In this document: positions 45,901-58,890 of the stretch, one piece after another
Position numbering within the stretch: the stretch's first letter is position 1
Layout of the letters: each line of letters begins with the position of its first letter
Notes under the pieces: generated by a model
What the model was told of the DNA's origin: nothing
What the model saw: only the letters and a program-made list of their open reading frames with translations
Databases searched by the model: none
Translations under genes and position numbers: made by a program
Assembly: GCA_002633005.1 (NCBI GenBank)
Contig: NMRA01000567.1
Location: 6,954 to 70,953 of the forward strand
Reading direction: 5' to 3'
DNA: 64,000 nt
Origin: Phoronis australis
Taxonomy: Eukaryota > Phoronida > Phoronidae

Positions 45901-47288
45901 CGGTAGTGGCATTAAACATGCCAAGGTGTAACAATTCGTGATGGATGTAAATAATAACTCTACATGTAGCATTTGTTGGTACTTGGGAAATATTGATAAG
46001 CTAAACGAACTGGTAGACTTTATCGATGGTAACTGCAACTACTAATTTACTATTTGCCAAACCCATTAGCCCTCGAGTCGTATGACTTAATTGTACTCGT
46101 CAATAATTTGCTGGCATATATTCTAGTTCAATGCATTTTATCACACCTACATTTCTGATACAAAATACTGCTAGGTTGGCTGTGCAGGAATAGTCTGTGT
46201 GGGAATTGAAAATACAACTTTTGCAAGACAGTAGAACCCCCGGAGAGTACTGGGGACGTAGGAGAGGGGGTTGCTATGATACCCAGCCTATTAGACTTTG
46301 AACTCGAAAAAAGGACCCGTTTGTTTAATTGTAGGGTGCTTTCACAAAAATCACCCATTGACCACCCCTTTGCAGTGTTAATTCCATGAACCTAGCTCTT
46401 TCATGTGACTCCACACTGCAACTAGTTGGCCCTATATGTTGTTGATATATCCCGAAAACGCCGGGGTGTGCATGGCAAACCAGTGTTCATCCGTCCTCAG
46501 GAACCGCGACAGCGTTCATTTCTTACATATTTCTGCTCGTGGCAAGGGAGTACTGTCCGTAAAAATGTAGTTGGCCAAAAAACGAAATGTGTTCAAAAAT
46601 TAAACTGGTTATTGAAAAAAGAAAGGTGTTTATAAGAAAAACAACCGCTGTGCGCCAGAAAAAAGCTAGTGAGAAAAAATGTTAAGGGAACGCCCTGCAG
46701 TTCGAGAAAAAAGGAATGTTACCTATCCTGATATCATAATGAAACAAGACTACTTCATTTCCACTCAATGGGTTCGAGAGAGCATAATCTCGCAGTGTGG
46801 TCACTTCTTAACCCAGAAATTGAACTCTTTCCTTTGCGAGGATTTGAAAACTACATGACACAGTTTAGGACCCGACAGTGTAGTTTTTTCATGTAGGTAC
46901 TTCATGTACCTTAAGATATCACTCGTCAGGTGTGTCATATCTAAATTTAATTTGGTGTTCTATTTTAACGCGTTTTTAAAAGTTGCGTGAAGGGGTACAC
47001 ACTGGGCCCGTTGTACGGTTGTGTTTAGTGTTGAAAGTGACTTTCATTAGGTATTTCATTTTGTACTTTATTTTTGTAATTTGCGTTGACGTTAATTAGA
47101 ATCTGCTATATTAATCATGTCTTATAGTGTCAACGAGTGTGATATGAAATTGTACATATTGACTATGTAAATATTTGCAGTTTTCACTAACTGTATAAAT
47201 ATGCAATGCTGGGGCTAAGTCTATGCTATCTGAATTTTTACTACGGTTGTACGGAATTGACGTTTCTTTTATGATTGCGAAGACTCTG
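42937..47288. other. Unassigned sequence downstream of the K2P gene
   Basis: A G-run lies at 43359-43370. Short ORFs have no motif. The part just before 47290 has the texture of a 3' UTR. No gene was recognised. Confidence 0.35.
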
Positions 47289-47294
47289 AATAAA
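47289..47294 (+). terminator. Candidate poly(A) signal with T-rich downstream element
   Basis: AATAAA is followed about 30 bases later by GTTTTTTTTTTG, the best-formed poly(A) site seen on the + strand. It could be a distal site for the K2P gene (a 7 kb 3' UTR) or end an unidentified transcript. Confidence 0.3.
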
Positions 47295-47309
47295 TATTAT
47301 GGTGTGAAG

Positions 47310-48608
47310 GATTGAAGGAGACTTTGTTTTTTTTTTGAATGAGCACAGAAGTGTTGTATAGAAAGTTGTTACCTCTGGGTAACGAAGTGTGCTCGTCCGT
47401 GCATGAACGCAGTGGTTTTAGCAGTCACTGCAATTTAAATGCTAACAACCACCATACTTCAAAATTCTATGGCTATTAAGACTATAGCCTTTAAGAACGG
47501 ATGAGAACGTTTCCCAGTGATTCCTAACCATCCCAAGAGATTGCCAACGATTAAAATCATTTGTCCAAACTTAGAACAATTTGGTATTTCTGTCGTAGAT
47601 TCACATGCTAAGTCGTCATCAGCGATCGCTGCTGGCGAACCTCAAGAACTCAAAACCACCTTATTAAACGTTTTAAAGTGTTTCTGAGAAATATTTACAC
47701 CAGAATTGTCAAACAAGAAAACGTCATTATTCATTACTTTGTCCAGTTGGTCAGCACTTATTTCACAGTGATTGGCACAGCAGGCGCCATGTAATTGTAA
47801 TTGATTTACTTGCATGCAAGACGGTAGTGATCATAATTAGATTAAAAATATCTCAATAATTAATGATTGACATGATGTTGACGTAATAACACAAATACTA
47901 ATTAATAACATGTCAAAGCTTGCAAAACAAGAGGCGAAGAACGGTAACAGGAGAATTACGTGTGCCGTGACATTTAATCAAGATCACGTCAATAAGTGAA
48001 CATGAACTAGAACTGCCATTAACAACAACAGCCAAGTCTAAGATATTGTCGTTGTTTAACGCCTGTGCGTTGATTGGATTTTAAAGACTTAAGGATGTTT
48101 ATTCAATGAAGGTGCTTACTACCAAACGCACATTTTCGAAAGGGTTTTCCTATAAGCTTTTATTAGTGTGTTACAAACACACAACTTAGTTGAACATTTT
48201 GTTAAATGGATATACCTTAGGGGCGTTTGATCGAGAGAGGCGTTTGTTTGCGGCCGCGGTGTAGCTGGTGGATCTGCTACGATATAACAACGAGGCGGTT
48301 TTCGGACGATCTCCGCGTAACCCCCAAAATGTTTTGGTCGTGTCCGCAGGCTATTTTGATGAGAACAGAGTCAAAGCGCACGTTTTGGTGAAACGGTGCT
48401 CATGGGCTGCGCGCGAAAAACTTTGGTTGGTGAGGCTTAGATTTTTTGGGTACAAACTTATGCGACAAGAACTGTAAAAAAATTAAAAACTTGGAATTAT
48501 GTCTACGATGTCCTAAGTTTTATTCATAAATTTGAACATCCCTGTTCACATAGGAAAATGTTAAATTCCACAATTATTTAAATTAAAGTCACATTATCGG
48601 CTTGATGA
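47310..48608. other. Unassigned sequence
   Basis: AT-rich with no recognisable gene or repeat. GC-richer patch near 48230-48440 without motif. Confidence 0.4.
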
Positions 48609-48795
48609 CAAAAGTGATTTTCTGAGATCAGTCCAAGCGTAGATTTTAAACCAGTGGAACCTTCGCGGTCGCAGTCACGCGCTCTGCTGGGAGAAGCTAA
48701 ATCCCGCTCAATGGTGGTTTTGGAGATCAGCTCCAGCGCGGATTCGAACCTGAAACATTCGCGGTCGCACTCAAATGCTACGCTGGGGAGCTAAT
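48609..48795 (-). repeat. tRNA-derived SINE, two tandem copies, minus strand
   Basis: On the minus strand the second unit (48728-48793) reads TAGCTCC at its start and GGAGCTG at its end, a fully pairable 7 bp acceptor. It has a perfect B box GGTTCGAATCC and a conserved TGCGACCGCGAA core. It is 66 nt with a T stem that does not pair, so it is not a functional tRNA. The other unit (about 48609-48710) has the same core (TGCGACCGCGAAGGTTCC) and the tail TGATCTCAGAAAATCACTTTT. Confidence 0.6.
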
Positions 48796-50985
48796 ACTCA
48801 AGAAATGGCGGAAATTTTAGCAGCATAAAAACTGGTAAAGTGACCGAACTTGATTTCAGAGAATGTTTGGTAGATAACGGCGAGAACTGGCGATTTTATA
48901 ATGGAACCACAAAAACATAACGGATATTATTGATTTCTAGCTCAGGTGAAAGCTAATGACTTCAAAAAAATCTAACCACAATTATCCCCAAAATGCATTC
49001 TCAGTCGTAAAAAGAGTTATGTCCCTCTAACACATACCAATTCCAGTTCGAATGACAAAACTCTCGCATAACATAGGTGGTGTTTTTCATAACGAAGCAA
49101 GAAAAATAATAAATTTAAAGCAGTAACTTGAGGGCAAAGGAGACTGTCGTCTGAAGTTATGCATGAACTTTAATCTTATTCCGTTCTTCAAAGACCAACG
49201 CTTGTTTGCAGCACAAACTAAAGTTCATTTACAATCTACTGAAAACCATTAAGGCAATTTACTCACTCGCAATTTAAAATGTTGTCATTAGTCATTATGG
49301 TAAAATGGTTTAATGAGTTATGGTGTTGAGCAAGGCGTGTGCCTTTTTCTCGATCTAGTTACAGAATTGACCGTCTGAAACAAATGGAAAGCAGTTTTCA
49401 TAGCACGTCGTGACAAAATCCACAGTCATGTCAAGCAACAGTCAACATTAATAAACTGTACATTAAGCAACCAATTCATATCATTGTGTTGAGGGAACTG
49501 TAATTTACCTTCAAAATGTAATCATAATACCCCTGGGACATCGCCGAGTGTACTACAGTGTGCCAGCTGTTCTCGGGGACACAGAACTGACGACGTCTAT
49601 GAAAAGGTCAAAAACTTATTCGCTGCTCTCTGTAGCACTAACCCATCAGTGTCTGTGGCCACTGAATAGCTGGCAACAGCTAGAATGCACCCAATGTAAA
49701 TTCCCACCATCAAGGTTTTTGAACATATATCAATCACATGCACAAGTCCAAACACATAAATATGCATATTTCAAATAAGTACAAATAATAATTCATACAT
49801 ATTTCGCACCGACATTCACTCATCACATTCACACAGCACGGGTTACTTGTCGTAGACAATATTTTAAAGCTTATTTAGAACTCTAGAAAGATGTCCAAAT
49901 CTGGCCAACTTCAGAACACCATATTTCAAAACTGGGTGGTCGTATTCATATAAAACTTACTGATACTGTGTTTTGTGCACTGCTCTCCAACGCTCTAAGG
50001 GGCTGTTTTTAAAAATGTTCCATTTTTGTATGAGGGTCTATCAAAAACGTCCTTATATAGCAAAACAACGGTATCAAAATATCACCAAATTTTATTTGAT
50101 ACAGATGTTCAATATAAAATATCAAGAACTCTCTCACACTTTTCTAAAATATCGCATAGTTATCATTGCACGCAACTTTTTTTCATAAAATACGTCCTAC
50201 TTTTTGATAGCTCCTCAAGCAAAAAGGCTCATTTTAAAACAAATTCCTTAATAGCGTTTTGGAGAACAGTATAAGGCATACTTGAAAGTTCCACGTGAAT
50301 TTAGGCGATCCCTCAGCCACTTCTAGGGTACGATTTTCCTAAGTTATCCAAATTTTGGGCATTTTTCTGTGATAGTACTAAATCATAAGTTCCAAATATT
50401 ACTGTTTCTTCATCTAATGCCACGTTCTCATTATCGGGGAAGCACCATCTACCAACACTGGTCTAAAATGAGCTTTTAAAAGAGCCAGTAACATAATGGG
50501 TTTTCACTACAAAATGTACACGATGGTGACATAAGATCCCAACTTTAGAATGACATTAGTAACGTTCCCATGTATTTCAGAATCTCAGAAATTTCGCAGG
50601 AACATATTTTCAAGAATTACTGTATATTTCCAATAACATGTTGTGTCCCCACGCGGGCGAGTCCTAGCAACGACTGTAGTCCTTTGTCACACATCCGATT
50701 ATATGTAGTTAATTGGTTGCGTAACTGTCAGAACACTGCCGGGCTGAAATACTGGCATTGGTCCAGAGCAGTGCAGTTAGACTGGGAATTTTAACTGAGT
50801 TATCAGAAGTCCTCTCATGACTAAATTTTCCCGGAATTAACTCCTGCCTTTAACTACTACTATTACGTTCGAGATCCTGCGAAATTTGGTGGAACTCGTA
50901 ATCCCAGCAAATTTATGTCCCAGTAGCAAAATTTAACTGAAAAATGCAGGGATTATTTCAAGGGTTATTCACATGGGAACGGATC
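48796..50985. other. Unassigned sequence
   Basis: Short ORFs only, including overlapping openings at 49973-50274 without motif. No repeat family was recognised. Confidence 0.4.
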
Positions 50986-51085
50986 AATTAGAAAAGTGAT
51001 ATTCTGAGAACTTGGGCCCCAGTGGAATCGAACCTGAACTCGCGATCGCACCCAAGTGATCTGATGGCGGACCTGCATAGTAAAT
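50986..51085 (-). repeat. tRNA-derived SINE copy, minus strand
   Basis: The minus-strand core TGCGATCGCGAGTTCAGGTTCGATTCC keeps a good B box and is followed by the tail ..TCAGAATATCACTTTT seen in the 48.6 kb copies. The acceptor is degraded. Confidence 0.5.
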
Positions 51086-51906
51086 CCCACTCGACAAATG
51101 GCAGTGCATGAAGTGTATTCAACTGCTCGAGTTGTCGCCCTTGATGTCGATGAATGCCTGAAAGCCAATGGCAAAAACTGGTGATTTGTCATAAAATCAA
51201 AATTATGTTCATGATCCTATACAACATAAAGCCCCGAAATGTATTTACGACCTTAAATTAAAAACGATGAAAACCCTTAAGCAGGTAAAAACTTGTTCTA
51301 ATGATAATATAATATGAACTAGTCGAAATTGGAATTGTCAGTTTTACATCCTCGGGAAAGTGTATTATTCAATAAATTGTACTTTCCTTACAAAATTCAG
51401 AGCATTTCTATAATGTGTAACAGATACAAATACGGACAATATGTACTAGCAGTTTGAGACAGCTGCACAAACGGAACATTGACGAACCATCAGAAACAGA
51501 TGATTCAATTTTCATAGCACTGGGTTCGGGGGTACCTTGACCGCAACACACGACGGCTCGCAAATACACGTACATGTAGTTCCGAGATGGATAACAGCCA
51601 AGTAGCTGAACCAAAGATACTAACTATAACCATTGGCTTAACTATCCGAATCCTCAGAAATGTTGTGATCATAGGGGGAAATGAAAATTTATTACTCCGA
51701 GACGACTTATAACCAGTGAATTGACGATCAGTGTCTACAGTCTCTACAGTCTCTACTAGGTTGTTTACACGCCTGACACCTCCCCCATGCCATTGTTTGA
51801 CTTATTATGAATTTTGATAAACGAATTGTAACACAGTGGCTAATTCAGAGGTGAATTGTAACCTGAGAAGATTCTCTCAATACAATCTAATAAACGTTAT
51901 TTTCTT
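51086..51906. other. Unassigned sequence
   Basis: Small triplication of CTACAGTCT at about 51734-51755. No gene seen. Confidence 0.4.
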
Positions 51907-52118
51907 CATGCGCGCACCCAGCCTTTAATATGGTGGCGCTCGAATTTCTGACGAAGTGGGCCTTTTCCTGACAAAAAGCGGCAGGACTAAAAAAACCGGT
52001 GTACCACCTTCAGGACTGTGAAATGTGCGTCTGCGCCTTTTTAGCGGACTTTTGTCTTGGACTTTTTGTTTCTCTGAGGCGGACCTTTTTGTCCACTTCG
52101 CCAAATGGAGGGGCTCAT
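51907..52118. mobile_element. 212 bp MITE, copy 2 of the CATGCKCGCACCC family
   Basis: Same orientation and internal order as 3803-4040: GCACCCAGCCT, TCGAATTT, GGACTAAAAAAACCGG, CTTCAGG, GCGGACTTTTGTCTTG and CTGAGGCGGACCTTTTTG. The left end CATGCGCGCACCC is good; the right end (GGGGCTCAT) is degraded. A C-run follows. Confidence 0.6.
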
Positions 52119-53734
52119 TCGAGCCCCCCCCCGCGCATGTTCTTGCATAATTTTACGCCTTTTGAAGCAAAGAAAAGCCTGTCGTCGTTTTAGACACAGT
52201 ACGGTCGTGAAACGCGCACGCGCCATAGTCCTAACTTTTTACATCTCTCGGGAGATGATGGCAGCATAGATTTTCTCGAATGACGTGGAATGTGTTACGA
52301 CACGACAGGTTAATATCACCGAATACGTAATTTTTTTGATATTACATGGACAAATCACAAATTAGTGCAAAGTAGAAATCCATACGCCTTACATTTTATC
52401 GTCTGCAAAGACTAAAGAAACCAAACGCGCGCCAACCCCAAAATACCGGAATTCCAAGAAGGTGGCAAGGTTATGATTGACAAATCAAGTGTTGCAACTG
52501 TACGTACTCCCTGTTGGAAGGACATGCAAACAACTTCTTAAACGGACCCATCTTCGGCGACGAATTCAATATCCACGTTCATTCGAAACGGAGACGAACC
52601 CCAACTCAAGAAACGCGGCGAGCCAGTCTAGCTATGCTGGTCAAGGTCAATTCAGTGCTCACGCACGAGGTAGCCTTGCTGACTTATTTATGAACATTTT
52701 TTAAATTTTAATATTACAACTTCAAAGACTATTTATTAGATTCTAACTTGAATATTTGTTATGAAAGCTGAATGCAATTTACAATTGTTTAGCTTAAAAT
52801 AAAACTATTAATAAAAAGTAACTGAATTACTTTACATTGCGCAAGCTTGTTTTTACAAAAAATGCGTCATGTGGTTAAAAGTTTTAGATACGTCGAGCTT
52901 TTCGGCAAAAAGATCGTTTTTGCGGTTCATGTGAGAAAACAAACCCTAAAGCCTCGGGATTTTGACGACATTTCCAAGAGGTTTTGTCCATGCCATAAAC
53001 CTGAGACTCGTGTAGGATTCTGGTTCTGCAAAGACAACAGATTCGCAACTCCGACAATTTCTTGCGTAATAATATCCTAGAGCAGACGCCAACCTATAAA
53101 TAAAGCAGCTTCCGGCTAGTGTATTGTCATTTGTGACCGGAAATTCTACCTTCTGTTTTAGCTTACTGTCCAGTACAACGAAAAAAATTCGGCATTGAAA
53201 CGCTGTTCAAAGTCTTCCAATAATAGAGTTTTTTATATAAAAAATAGTAGAAATCTTGGTATTGCGAGTACTTTTGGCAATGCTACCCGACCACATAACA
53301 CCCAACCATGATTAGCAGACGACCTACTTGCCGGAACACGTGCTATGTTTGCCAGGCGTGCGTTCAGTAGACGCCAGGACCTACGCTAGGACCTAGCTAA
53401 AACCATAGATTATAGTCTATGCTAAAACCTAGTCAAAGTCACGTGTTCTCATTTGAAATAAACGGCACTATCTCACGTAATCTCGCGAAGTCTTGTTTTT
53501 TAGCGAGGTCCCAGCGCTACTGAACGGGAGGCAGGTGTCGCTAATGAATTGTGACGTCACCACATATACGTAAGACCACAGATTTCATCCATCGAAAATA
53601 TGCGGAGTTGGCGGTCCATGTACTATAGCCTATGATGGCAGCTAGGAACCAGCAAAGTTTGTTCTGGCATTAAAATACTAAAAACATGTAACGAAATGAA
53701 ACCAGTTCCGATATTTTTTGTGAAATTATCGCTG
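52119..53734. other. Unassigned sequence
   Basis: A 77-codon opening at 52847-53080 has FCPCHKPE but no family I recognise. Small foldback CATAGATTATAGTCTATG near 53405. No gene called. Confidence 0.35.
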
Positions 53735-53828
53735 GGAAAAGTGATTTCTGATATCAGACCCAGCGCGGATTTCTAATTGTAAACTTCGCGTCGCAGCCAA
53801 ACGCCCTGCTGGCCAGCTAAGTAGTACC
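53735..53828 (-). repeat. tRNA-derived SINE copy, minus strand
   Basis: Minus strand: TTAGCTGGCCAGCAGGGCG, CTGCGACGCGAAG, a degraded B box (AATTAGAAATCC), CGCGCTGG and the tail TGATATCAGAAATCACTTTT, in the same order as the 48.6 kb copies. Confidence 0.5.
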
Positions 53829-54774
53829 CCCCAACAGTAATCCCGACTGCAAAAATGCGTTTCCAGCAATAATGTCCTCCAAAATATCGATGAAGACTCC
53901 TTCCAAATTTCATTTTTAATTTCAAAAGGTATCAAAACCACACAGGCATCGTCAAAACAAGATATATAAGCAACCATAGTCCTTCGAACATTGTCCTCCT
54001 TCGTATCCATGTCAGTTTCATAGCTTTGATACAGAAGTCAATATGTGTCATTCTATTATAGCCTTAGATTAAAGTTTCTCTTGCCTATTTTACTGTTTGT
54101 TCCTCACAATATGAATTTCTAGAAAAGTTATTCAAGGGTTTTCGAAAGTTTGCAGGTTCCAAGAGCTGGTGGCGTTGTCTCAGAGGGTAAAATGCAACCC
54201 ACAACACGGCCAGTAAGCCTTTGTTAAGGACGAATAGAGTAACGACGACGAGAAAAAAGTGCAAAAAATTAGGCAACAAAAAATAACATTTGGAATTCGA
54301 ATGACGCGAAAACGAGGCATCAAATGTGCCTGACGGATGTTTGCGGCATTGTTAGTAAATACAGCGAGATTCAAGTGTCGCAGTGTAAGGCAGGCGTCGA
54401 CGCATCGATGTAGGTTTTGGGGAGTTGCGGTAAGTATGAACCGTTAACTTTGGTCCTGGATCGACGTTAACAGTACCAGTTAACTTCGTAGTAAAAAGGT
54501 GAATTTTACAACGGAGCGTCGATGCTGTGGTGCGAAATGAACTGTCAACTTCCGTCTCATCCTATCGCCAGGGGATACTATTAATGTCAACAATTAAAGG
54601 GCAGTGTCATCTCCAACAGTCGCTTATATTTGGCTCAAATAATCACCAATCGAATTATAAATAGATTTTATGTCAATTGAGAATTAGCACATGTACCGGT
54701 AAATGTTCTCAAATTGTCACATTAAAAATTGGCGTGTGTACGGGCTCGCTGGTTCCCTGCGTGCCGCTAGGTGG

Positions 54775-55305
54775 TAGCCAGCACGCAGGTATCACTTAAT
54801 TTTCCTGGGAATTGTTCTTACACCGGCGTTTCTGATTGGCTGGTCGAATTCTCAACAGGCAGCGCTTTACGCAAACAAACTGGCATGACTGATGGAGTGA
54901 AGTGTAAATGTGGTCTGTTGTACCGACAAATCGGTGCTTAAAATTTATGTTCAGGAAATGTGAATCCCAGAAATTGTGGCTGCGCCCTTTCGGAGTGCAT
55001 CTTTCTACTGTCGATGACTTGTTTACGATACTCTCCGGTATACATACAGTATGAATAACACACCGGTTAAATCGGTCAGATATGTGTTGATTGTACACAT
55101 ATGTGCTTCAAGCACGCGGCTACTAAACATTACTGCAGAAACGAAATACTCGCTGCTACGCCACTTGCATGACAAGGCTAAACATCGTTCATTATTATAT
55201 AGTCCGCTATTTTTTCACGTCATTGTAAAGCTAACCAATGACTGCCGATGTTACATCAACCAATGCTAAAGCGCGTGCTACTGCGCGATACCTGGGTGCT
55301 GGCTA
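54775..55305. mobile_element. 531 bp TIR element (TAGCCAGCACSCAGGTATCRC ends)
   Basis: TAGCCAGCACGCAGGTATCA (54775-54794) is inverted-repeated, with about two mismatches, by GCGATACCTGGGTGCTGGCTA (55285-55305). The left end also sits in a hairpin (CCTGCGTGC..GCACGCAGG, 54756-54789). No transposase motif is present in the short ORFs within. Confidence 0.5.
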
Positions 55306-57782
55306 GGCACGTAGAAAAGCAGAACCAGTGAGGTACACGGGATGCATTAGCGCTACCTTGCAACTTCTTCAATGACGACATCGTCACCTACCGTTTACTT
55401 CGATGCCATTAACTACCGAAGCTGAACGATTCAAGTAAGGATATCTCAAACCTTATTAAAAATGAAATTTTAACTTAAAAAGGTGTTGATACAATAATAA
55501 AATAATAATGGTACATAAATACAAAACATATTTTTATATTCCCTGGTCTTTTTTCTTTTCTAATAGTTTTACTAGTTGACAAAGCCTTTATTTTTTGATA
55601 TACAAGTTGGAATGGAGGCTAAATAAAATTTGAGATGACCTTAAACTTCGCAGTTTACGTCGAAGCTCCGCTCATACTGGAGTTCTCTTCTCTGTACCCG
55701 ATTTCGGTAGCAACATTATTGCAGATGTGTATTTTTCGTCGACTGTGGAGAAATTCTGGCTATGTAATATAGGGGTTCGCCGTGTGAGTTGCCTCGCAGT
55801 GTCGGTAGAAACAAAGTGGTAATAACTAGACAGTTCAGCAGTGAACCTGTCCAAATAACAAGTCGTGTCGTTGTGCTGAATAAATGGCAACTGATTTTAT
55901 TCTGCACTCCCAGTCATTTATATACACAGTCATTGACAAAATAACTATGACACGTGGGCTAATACTAAGGAAATGACTAAACTATAATACAAAACAATTC
56001 TTATAAATGATTCGACGTCACAAGGAAGCTAGACCAAATAAGGCAGATTGTTACGTAACCAGTTCCGGAGTTGAAGGAACTCTGTAGTAAACAAACTGTC
56101 TGTGACGTATGGCTGGACATTTGAGCTAAGACACATCTGGTTCCGGTCAGTATGAATCAGCTGATGGGCGAAGTGTCAAAACAAAAACAATACATTATCA
56201 CGGAAATCCGTGACATCGACTTATCTATAACCTTGCGGTTTTCATCGTCCAACGACGTGTTCTTACCACAATCCTTAGTAGTGCACCGTACAAAACACAG
56301 TCCGGTTCAGCTAAGCGCTCGTGTTCACAACCCACGTGACATGTGCTTTCCCACCGATGGTAACAGGATCTCGCGGCTGCATGTATCTCGTATTGACAGT
56401 GAATGAGAAAACTGTCATGGTATCCGCACCGGCAGAATACTAAGACATGCACGGACTTTTCGATGTGCAAAAAATGCCACTAACCCGAGGGGTACTTCAA
56501 ATTTGCAATCGGACATGCCACTCAGATTCGCGAGTCGATCACCATCATATTTAGTACGAAAGGGTGCACTTAACGGGTAAGGAAGCCAATAATGAACCCA
56601 TCTACATGTACTTATCTTATCAGGAGTCGTTTTTGATGATGTTGAAAAGGAAGCGCAATGGATTTTTACAATTTTAAATCAATAATTAAGCATTGTGCAG
56701 GGTTTATAACTGGTTGTATCTCATAAGAATAATATCACGTAGGAAAATTCTCTACGAAAAGATCAGACTTTCATGGAACTTCCCTTGAAAAGAAGTATAA
56801 GTCCCCCTTAATCGCGCTACCGCGCTAAAGGGGTGCATTTTTATATCTAAAAGGATGGGTGTCCCACCTTTTCAATAACCTTTTAAATAAAATAATGTAG
56901 TGTTCGCAAGTAACCAGGCGTACTGTTGCGGTTTAGCGAAACAGCAGAACGAGAGACGATCAATATGCCCAGAGGAACGACAAGTCAAATGTCTGAAAGA
57001 CGCCACTCTACACATTTGCCTCGGGCAAAATAAATTCTAAGCTGTTTTACTTGCACTACGAATATCTGAGGGAACAAAACCAACTAGGTTAGGCCAGCAT
57101 GTGAGTCAACACGGTCCCAAAACAGGCAAACGCGCATTTGTGTGCGTGAAAAATCGCTCCCAAAGCGATTCACGGCGTACACGGACACGGACCCGTGCGC
57201 GAAACGGACAAACGAATGGCACTCTCACATATTATTAGGACATGGACACGCAAACGGACACGGCACACGAAAAATGGGTGACCAGCTTTAAATGGTTCTG
57301 GTCTGTTTTTTCTTTGAAAATTGATGTATTTTTAATTGTCCATATGTTCAAAAAGAAAGTCCCTTGAATGCCAGCCGATGTTAGTCGGATCCTCCCTCTT
57401 CCCGGCGTCACCTAATGCCGGCTGAAATGTGTCGGGATCCTTCTTCGTTTTACCGGACTCACGAAACGTCATCGATTTCCATTTGTTGTTTGGCAGTTCT
57501 TGGTAAAACGACTCGCGAGCCGGTCTCACCATCCGAATAGACTGGTACTTCACATGGCGAATGGTCCGTTACGCAAGGCACTTGCAAGTGAAAACAACGA
57601 ATATCACGTGCTTCGCCAGTAAAGCGATCTAGACAAGCGTGAGATGCTAATAACATCATGGAATTCTGCACTGGTCGCATCCTCGCCATAAGAACGTCAA
57701 CATCAATATAACAGTAGAACTGGCACTACTGCAATCCTCAGTCCCTGAGTACATCTCTATCACGCAACAGAATCACCAGGAC
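55306..57782. other. Unassigned sequence
   Basis: CACGGACACGGAC low complexity lies at 57175-57265. Two overlapping minus-strand openings (57332-57553 and 57459-57689) have coding-like composition but no recognised motif. No gene called. Confidence 0.35.
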
Positions 57783-58110
57783 CGGGGTCTAATCTTTTTA
57801 CTCGAAATCGAACTCGAAATTATATTTGATATTTTCCGTAAGCAAGAACTCAAGATAAGTGTTTATTGTTGTGTGCTCGAGTATAGGCTTTTATGATTCT
57901 AGCTGGCAGATGTCAGTGTCTAGACCATGATGATAAAGCCTGGATTCGATCTACAAACCCCACATGCAGGTTTCGAGATCAGATTCAAACTTATAGCTTT
58001 ATGCTGGGATCATCAAAATAGGACTAGATTCATCCATTTCACATAAACCATCATATTCCAGCACATAACACTTAACTTGAGTTTGTACTAAAGTTAAACT
58101 GATAAATTAT
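57783..58110. mobile_element. Diverged copy of the GCCCGGTCTC foldback MITE
   Basis: The left part (57783-57890) matches 30251-30360: CGGNGTCTAATCTTTTTACT, CGAAAT.GAACTCGAAATTA, AAGAACTCAAGATAAGTGT and GTGCTCGAGTA. A weak complementary arm (ACACTTAACTTGAGTTTG, near 58064) may be the right half. The right terminus is not clear. Confidence 0.5.
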
Positions 58111-58862
58111 ATACCTGGAAGAACACGTGAAAGACGTATGCAGGCATCGTTTACTTTATTCACAAAATGGCAGTGAAGACCTCAAACTCACACCTACCAT
58201 CCAACGATCATACTAAGGTGATTGCATTGTATGGCACAATTTTTAGCACTGCCTTGAATAAACCCGAGTATAAATTTTCATTGAGGGCTATAATAAACCA
58301 AGGCTATAATAAACCAACTGTCCTGGCACGAAACTTTCCCAAAGATTGTTTTTACTTTTATCCCCCCGCGCAAATTGCTATAAACCGCACACTTGAATAG
58401 CCGCTTTTCGTGGTATTAGCTTTCATTAGGCATAAAAAACGTATAAAACATATAAAATTCATAATTGGAAAATATATGTATCAATCAAACTTTGCAAATT
58501 TTATTCAAACTATAAAACCAAGATAAACATAATTTAAGAATTGCATTCAACATTAAAAAGATTACTAATCCAGCTAAGCTGAGTAAACCCCAGGAAATGA
58601 TTACAAGACACACGAAAAATAAACCATATCAGAGACCTGATGCTTGATAAGGGTGCGTGAGTACTGACCAGGTGAACTCACATTAGATCGAAGGTTTGCA
58701 TTGGTTAAACGATCCAAACTGTTCTTGATCAATGTATCTGTACAGCGAAGTGTATGTCATGAAAAACATTTCTAATGGTTTTCAGCTAATTTCGTATTTT
58801 CTCACATTTCACCTGGTAGTCAGATAAATCCTGAAAAGTCCACCGAATCGATGTTTTATAGT

Positions 58863-58890
58863 TCAATCAAACTTTACAAAGTTTGATTGA
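58863..58890. repeat. Perfect 12 bp hairpin
   Basis: TCAATCAAACTT and AAGTTTGATTGA are separated by the loop TACA. A related arm, ATCAATCAAACTTTGCAAA, lies near 58481, so this may be part of a small foldback repeat. Confidence 0.6.

Noticed and set aside
48728-48793. Functional tRNA gene
   Set aside because: The acceptor pairs and the B box is perfect, but it is only 66 nt, its T stem does not pair, and sister copies share a SINE tail.
50965-51192. 75-codon minus-strand opening
   Set aside because: It overlaps a tRNA-derived SINE copy; not a gene.
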